DNA of 64,000 nt from Agrocybe praecox. Taxonomy: Eukaryota > Basidiomycota > Agaricomycetes > Agaricales > Agrocybaceae. Under the pieces are notes generated by a model. That model was not told the DNA's origin. It was given only the letters and a program-made list of their open reading frames with translations, and did not search any database. The stretch covers positions 3,844,001 to 3,908,000 of the forward strand of contig OZ024842.1 in the NCBI GenBank assembly GCA_964017145.1, in the 5' to 3' direction. Both the position numbers and the translations under genes were made by a program. Positions 58,543 to 64,000 of this stretch are shown here, piece after piece (the first letter of the stretch is position 1; each line of letters opens with the position of its first letter).

Positions 58543-58743
58543 ACGCGAAATTTCGCTAAGTCTTTGTCACGCTGGCGAATCCTCCAAAATCGTCCCCGTA
58601 ACTCCCAGTCGTTAGGTGGTGATGCCCCCTTTCGTAGTCCGATTAAGTTCCGCTTGATGGCCGTCGGAGCTAAGGAAAACTCTAAATCATGACAAATGAC
58701 CAAGCTTGCGTAATCACCACCGTAACGCACTGGTCACGAGTCT
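58543..58743. repeat. Interspersed inverted-repeat element, copy C
   Basis: Read on the minus strand it begins GACTCGTGACCAGTGCGTTA (at 58743) and continues CGGTGGTGATT, matching copy A's interior. It ends GACAAAGACTTAGCGAAATT TCGCG at about 58543, matching the right part of copy B. The orientation is opposite to copy B. The spread of matches across the three copies suggests one family of about 200 bp with terminal inverted repeats. Confidence 0.6.
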
Positions 58744-59825
58744 ATGAATCGCTGAGTATACACAGGCGGACGCTCAGCTTAGATTTGTTTAAGCCAAATA
58801 AAACTCCGGATTAACTGAGTTAGAAACTGTGATTATTTTAAGTCCGACCCAAGTAAATCTCGGTCCGCTATCGATCGTAAAATGTTTAAACGCGGCTGAA
58901 AAAAAACAGGATACCCATGCAGCGCAATTATTCTCAAGTCTAGCTTCATATTATTTCAAACCTTCGCCTCCATTTCTTCTATCTCTGAACTTTACCTCCC
59001 CAGCCATTGAGCATGCCGCCGGGGCCGAATGAAAGGGTATTTGCTTGTGTTTACCAAGAGCCTCCACGTTGAAGGAAATCTTCCGGGTTTCGCCAATCAT
59101 GACTTGCTTTTCTCCTCGACGGACCACATCTGTGTGGCATGGGCGTGTCCATGACGTGGTTGACTGTGATTTTATGCCAAATTCCCGCCTGTGGGACCAT
59201 GTTGAATGGCGCAGTCATCCACCCGTCTCGATGTACTGTTGTATTTGGGACTTTCTGACCGTCTCTTTTTTCTTGCAGGCCAGGCTCATATCAAGTACAC
59301 TTCGGGTGAGTGAAAACTTGTTATGCTTTTGTTTTCTGACTGATAGATTGTCAACAGGACCTCAGTGACACCTATTCATAACAACCAGGATTGCCGTGGT
59401 GTGTAGTAGGTTTCAAAACTTCAAAGATTAATGATTGAATTTTGGCAGGTGAGAATCATAGGTATATATCTGTTCAGTGTGTATTATATAGCTATAATAT
59501 AATCCATTCTACCGATTATTTTGTATGTACACAAGAGATACTACACTATCATTGGCTAGAAATGAAAATTTACTGTGATTCATATAAGGAAATACATGAC
59601 CGGGGGGGATCAAAGTTCGAGAATAGTTGCAGTCCTGACTGAGGTTTGTGTCAAGTCCTTGGTCTAAAATATTCTCAGTCGCGAGGTTCGAACCAAACTG
59701 GTGCCGGCATTTTTCGGATTTTCTGGTACCCGGCTCAAAAAAATCTGATGGCGGCTGGGACCCAGATTTGTTTGAACGGGTGACCCGCCTGTGTACGCGT
59801 CTAACTTTCTGTCTCGTCTTTGATC

Positions 59826-61773
59826 ATGTCCTTAAAAGTCCCCAAAAACAACAACCTGCAGCTATTCAAGGATGGATACAAGGTAAGTGTATATCATTTG
59901 AAATAATATATATCTCCTTATTTCTGTTCAAATAGCATCTTTCGGGACTGGATGAAGCCGTATTGCGCAACATCCAAGCCGTAAATGAACTTTCTGATCT
60001 TGTCAGGACAAGTTTCGGTCCAAATGGCGCGTTTTCTCGTGTTCATCAATGCTGAGAGAGACTAACGATGCATTAGGTCGTAACAAGCTTATTATCAACC
60101 ACTTGGGTCGTCTGTTCGTGACTTCAGATGCTGCGACGATCATCAGGGAGATCGAGGTCGTCCATCCAGCTGCGAAACTATTGGTTATGGCATCGCAATC
60201 TCAGGAGGCTGAGGTGCGTTTTCTCGTGAAGTTTACAAAAACAATGACCGATTACGTCGAATAGATGGGAGATGCGACTAATATGGTCCTCATTTTGGGT
60301 GGTGAGCTATTGAAGAAGGCGGAGAATCTCCTTATTATGGGCCTACATCCCAGCGAAGTGATCAAAGGATATGAACTCGCATCCGTAAAAGCTCAGGCCG
60401 AGTTAGAAAGTTTGTACCATCTACTTGATCCTCACCCTCCTTGTTATTGACTTGACATCTTGCAGAACTAACAACATTCAGCTTGCCCTCACCGCTGACA
60501 CACGATTCTCTTGCTTCTGCACTTAAACCTGCTATTGCATCAAAACAATACGGATATGAAGATACACTCTCAAGTCTAGTCGCTGAAGCCGCGCTTTCTA
60601 TCATGCCTGCAAACCCCAAGAACTTCAACGTCGATAACGTCCGAGTGGTCAAGATCATGGGAGGTAGTCTGGCTGGGAGCAAAGTTGTTCAGGGAATGGT
60701 TTTCGGCAGAGAGCCTGAAGGCACCGTGAAGAAGGTGTTGAAGGGAAAGGTTGCCGTGTTCACCTCTGCCCTGGATATTGCGCAGACCGAGACCAAGGGA
60801 ACAGTCTTAATCAAAAATGCCGATGAAATGCTCAACTTTACCACTGGAGAAGAGAAGCAACTCGAGAAAATCGTTAAAGAAATTGCCGACTCTGGTGTTC
60901 AAGTGATTATCGCTGGTTCGAGTGTAGGAGAATTGACAATGCACTACCTCAACCGATTCAACATCGCGGTCCTTAAAGTCCTCTCCAAGTTCGAACTGCG
61001 CCGACTATGCCGTGTCGTGAACGCTACTCCTCTCGCCCGTGTGGGAGCACCTACAGCGGAAGAAGCTGGCTTTGTCGACGTCCTCGAGACAATAGAGATC
61101 GGTGGCGATCGTGTCACGGTACTGCGCCAGCTTCTGCCAGGAGAGCCTGGCTTCGACCCAACGTCGCAGGCAGAGAAAACGAAAACGGCGACTATCGTTC
61201 TTCGTGGTGCTACTTCGAACCACTTGGATGATCTTGAGCGAGCGATTGACGATGGAGTGAATGTCATCAAGAGCTTAATCAAGGACCCTCGATTAGTGCC
61301 TGGCGCAGGGTCTTCAGAGATCGAGTTGGCAAAGAGGATCGAAACTTATGGTAGCAGCCTGAAGGGACTTTCGCAGCATGCAGTTAAGAAGTTCTCGAGC
61401 GCATTGGAGGTTATCCCCAGAACGTTGGCTGAGAATGCACTGGGTGGTGCTGAGGGTAACGAGGTTATCAGCAGACTATGGGCGAAGCACGAGCAGAAGG
61501 GCGGTGAATCATGGGGTGTTGATATTGAGGTTTGTTTTCTTTATTTATCATATATTTTTCCAATATCTCATGCTTTTATAGGCTGAGACAGACGGGACTT
61601 TGCAAGCTGGTCAACACAAAATCTATGATTCTCTCGCTTCGAAGACTTGGGCGATCAAGCTTGCAACGGAGGCTGCCAACGCTATTCTTAGTGTAGACAG
61701 CATCATCATGAGTAAACCGGCAGGAGGACCCAAAATACCTCAACAGGCTGGAAACTGGGATGCTGATGATTGA
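59826..61773 (+). CDS. cct8: Chaperonin TRiC/CCT subunit theta (Cct8)
   Basis: This is the theta subunit of the cytosolic group II chaperonin, which folds actin, tubulin and other proteins in a two-ring ATP-driven chamber. Six exons (59826-59882, 59936-60026, 60077-60213, 60265-60409, 60466-61529, 61582-61773) total 561 residues plus stop, the usual length. Motifs seen are the ATP-site LVRTSFGPNGRNKLI, the catalytic GDATNMVLILGGELL (GDxTN in place of GDGTT, as in theta), KIMGGSLAGSKVVQGMVF, RLCRVVNATPLARVGAPTAE and VPGAGSSEIELAKRIETYGS. The second intron (60027-60076) starts GC rather than GT. FGPNGRNK is only restored with that donor. Start MSLKVPKNNNLQLFKDGYK fits the family N-terminus. Confidence 0.95.
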
Positions 61774-62108
61774 TCGTTGGAATCGGTAAATGAGTAAATA
61801 GGACAAGTATAATACACCAATATTTCAACCTAGATCTGTAAATTGATGACATTCCGAGCCATGCAAATAACAACAATGGACGTTGATAATTGATGCCGTA
61901 CGCGTTCGTGTACGCGAAAGCCACTTGATCTCGGACTACCACCACCAATTTATTACGACATTAATTGGGACGCAAACATCTATCTCATAAGAATCTATGT
62001 AAGTATGTCGAGCCTGAAGACCAAACAAGTTTCTTGTAAACGACGAAGAGTGTATTTAAATTAAACGACTTCGAAAAGACACACATCGACTTCCGCACGA
62101 TAACTACT
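61774..62108. other. Intergenic region
   Basis: 335 bp holding the cct8 3' region and the promoter of the next gene; nothing else is seen. Confidence 0.5.
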
Positions 62109-64000
62109 ATGGGAAAGAAAAACAAGAATGTAAGTCGTACTTTCTCTGCTTTCGCCAGCTCATAATTTTATACATATGTCTGCAGGGACCACCGTACAAA
62201 CCTACTTCCAGGAAACTTCTTGTCGTAGAGAGGGCATGGACGGACAACTTTAACCACATCGCAGCTTGGTTCGAGATTATGATCAGAGCAAAGTACCCAG
62301 ATGCACGCGTGCAAACGGTCTTTCTCCAGGCCAATGCCCCTGTGAGCGATATGTTGTTTTATCGTACATGAATCTGCGCTAATCTATAATAATAGCATGG
62401 ATGTAAGATCGTTGAGTTGCCCAGTGAAGTGGAGGATATTCGACCATACCTGGGAGAGCATTTGTACTCCCGATTCCTCCGCCACAAGCCAAACAGCACA
62501 GATGCATTGTTCATATATGAATATGACTACATAAATCACGGGAAACCCGAAGGTACTGTTATTTTTTGCTTTCTATATTTAACTCTCAGTGATAGCTGTG
62601 ATAAATGAATAAACAGTAAAGTGGAATAGCGAGTATCCTTCAAACGGGCCTGTTCCTAACAATTTCCCAGTGATAGACCCATATCCACTCCCTGTAGAGC
62701 CTTTTATTAATCCTCAGAATCGGCCAAACTTCGCCCTTCGTCTGCCTCCTCGAATAAATCAAGTTGCTCCCCTGCTTCCACCTCAACAGCTTCCCAATCC
62801 ACCTCTTGTCGAAGCACCGGCTCCAATCCCTTCAATTAGCTCTTATTTTATGCCATCTGAATCTAATTTGCAAGCACCTGGAGGGCAAGGGATTCCGATG
62901 GTCGGGAAACCTTCTCCAGAGCTTCAAAGGACGGTATGTTCATAATGATCGCAGTATAGCACTATTTCTTCTGTTTCCACTAACATCCTCTGCAATCCAG
63001 CAATCACCTACATCTTTACATACATCGAGGCGAGAATCCATTGCAGTAAAGAAGATGGATCCGTATGAAGAAGGTATGTTCTGAATGCCGAAAATAATAT
63101 AGTCTTCTTATGCGACTCTATTTAGCCGAAGTGGCTGAAGAACTACTGCGCTCCTTATCTCCTGTAAAGAGGGAGGAGGCAGCGGTAGAAGTCTTCCTTA
63201 GCTCGCTACTGCCTTCTTTCAAGACAGAAGTAAGAAATCCCTTACTTTCTGTTGAGGACGCAGCATCGCTCTCCGAGGCTGATATGGATCCAGATCGTCA
63301 GTCGTCTGAATATCTATTTGACTATATATTGTCTTTATTCACTCAAAACAGAAGGTTTTACCACAGAAAACTATAAACCCTCAAATGAACTCTTGGCATT
63401 ATTTTCCGAAGTCTTATCTCAAGACGAAGTTAAGAATGAAGTCGATCATAGGGCAGTGATAATAAAGCCAGAACCCGAGGATGTCAAAATGCCAGGTCTG
63501 TATTGACGTTAGTCTTGTAGGCTCTACCGTGATAGTTAACAAACTATCTAAGATTACGAGTTCATTGCAGGATCGCTACCTGCTTTCTCCAATCCTCCAG
63601 AGGATTACCTCGATCATCCAGGTTCTTCAAACTCCCCTGATATGCAATTCCAGGTCAAGCAGGAGTACGAGGACAATCATGGTAAGACCATATGGCGGCA
63701 AATGATCAGTGGAAAGATTTTATTTCATTTTTTATTTTTCAAGGACGAGTTATTCAAGATATGTACCGCAGCGTCACCGTCAAGGAGGAGCCCGTAGATT
63801 TCTCGATAAGTCGTGATCCTCGAAAACGGCATCTGTATAATCATGCTTCTTGTACGCTGGACCGAAATTTCAGTTTCCCTGTCGATTTTCTCATCTAAAA
63901 TCCTCATCCAATACAGCCAGTTCTGTCGGTTCCAGCAATACTAGCAAACGCGACGCTCCGCACTCACCGGACCGAGGTAATGCAAAAACATTATTCTTGC
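62109..64000 (+). CDS. Protein of unknown function with repeated SUMO-acceptor-like motifs (3' end missing)
   Basis: No family recognised. It starts at ATG 62109 (MGKKNKN), and the first introns are 62130-62185, 62342-62395, 62553-62616, 62934-63000 and 63074-63125. Later exons follow from splice sites near 63297, 63355, 63495, 63571, 63681 and 63744, and the gene runs off the right edge. The N-terminal part (YKPTSRKLLVVERAWTDNFN, HIAAWFEIMIRAKYPDARVQ, IVELPSEVEDIRPYLGEHLY, ALFIYEYDYINHGKPEVKW) looks like a small folded domain. A Pro-rich linker (about 62670-62900) and a disordered acidic region follow. The latter carries psi-K-x-E motifs: VKRE, FKTE, VKNE, IKPEPED, VKQEYED and VKEEPVD, between about 63163 and 63800. 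Regulation by SUMO and a nuclear role are inferred from these motifs only. Confidence 0.65.

Larger units (their letters stand above)
56560..59825. other. Gene-poor stretch of 3.3 kb containing repeat copies
   Basis: No open frame with recognisable motifs. Two copies of the inverted-repeat element (57077-57215 and 58543-58743, opposite orientations) lie here. Several short open frames, for example 57026-57229 + and 58407-58730 -, overlap those repeats and are taken as artefacts of shared repeat sequence. Frame 57219-57677 has no recognisable motif. Confidence 0.45.

Noticed and set aside
59660..59710. GGTTCGAACC sequence resembling a tRNA B box
   Set aside because: The flanks cannot form a 5-bp T-stem and no A box or acceptor stem is found at the right distance.
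1..64000. CRISPR arrays, operons, riboswitches, rRNA and prokaryotic insertion sequences
   Set aside because: No spaced direct-repeat arrays or bacterial gene organisation were seen; the spliceosomal introns identify the DNA as eukaryotic nuclear. No tRNA or rRNA gene could be recognised by eye.

Overview
This window is nuclear DNA from a basidiomycete fungus, most likely an agaricomycete (mushroom-forming class). The evidence is densely interrupted genes with introns of about 45-65 bp, AA14-type lytic polysaccharide monooxygenases with an N-terminal histidine, an F-box/LRR-like protein, an HMG-box regulator, and several multi-copy families typical of agarics. Nothing suggests a prokaryote, organelle or virus. 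Gene models were rebuilt by hand from splice sites, reading phase and family resemblance. For most of them the exon lengths sum to an exact multiple of three.

Layout. 1-7656 (-): utp20, a ribosome-biogenesis HEAT-repeat protein running off the left edge. 8336-11302 (+): an Mx-like dynamin GTPase. 11575-13648 (-): a zinc formaldehyde dehydrogenase-like gene split into 17 exons. 14285-16519 (-): an F-box-like protein. 16898-18512 (-) and 18650-21220 (+): a coiled-coil protein (CC-1) head-to-head with an HSPA12-like Hsp70 (Hsp70L-1). 21425-22847 (-): a mitochondrial carrier. 23347-24862 and 25898-27574 (both -): two AA14 LPMO paralogues. 28733-31244 (-): Hsp70L-2. 31516-33054 (+): rex4 exonuclease. 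33055-37394: gene-poor. 37395-39596 (+): HMG-box regulator. 42288-44243 (+): telomere protein stn1. 44373-46873 (-) and 47609-49816 (+): Hsp70L-3 head-to-head with CC-2, followed by CC-3 (50564-51965 +). 53091-54714 and 55102-56559 (both +): two membrane proteins of unknown role. 56560-59825: gene-poor with copies of an inverted-repeat element. 59826-61773 (+): chaperonin subunit cct8. 62109 to the right edge (+): a protein rich in SUMO-acceptor-like motifs, incomplete.

The strongest candidate for an undescribed system is the repeated divergent pairing of an HSPA12-like Hsp70 ATPase with a coiled-coil protein of an unrecognised family. The pairing occurs twice in the window (137 bp and 735 bp between start codons), with a third coiled-coil paralogue and a third Hsp70-like gene nearby. 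A second theme is extreme gene fragmentation. Exons of 8-10 nt are needed to restore conserved protein motifs in the dehydrogenase, the carrier and both LPMOs, and three introns appear to use GC instead of GT as the donor.
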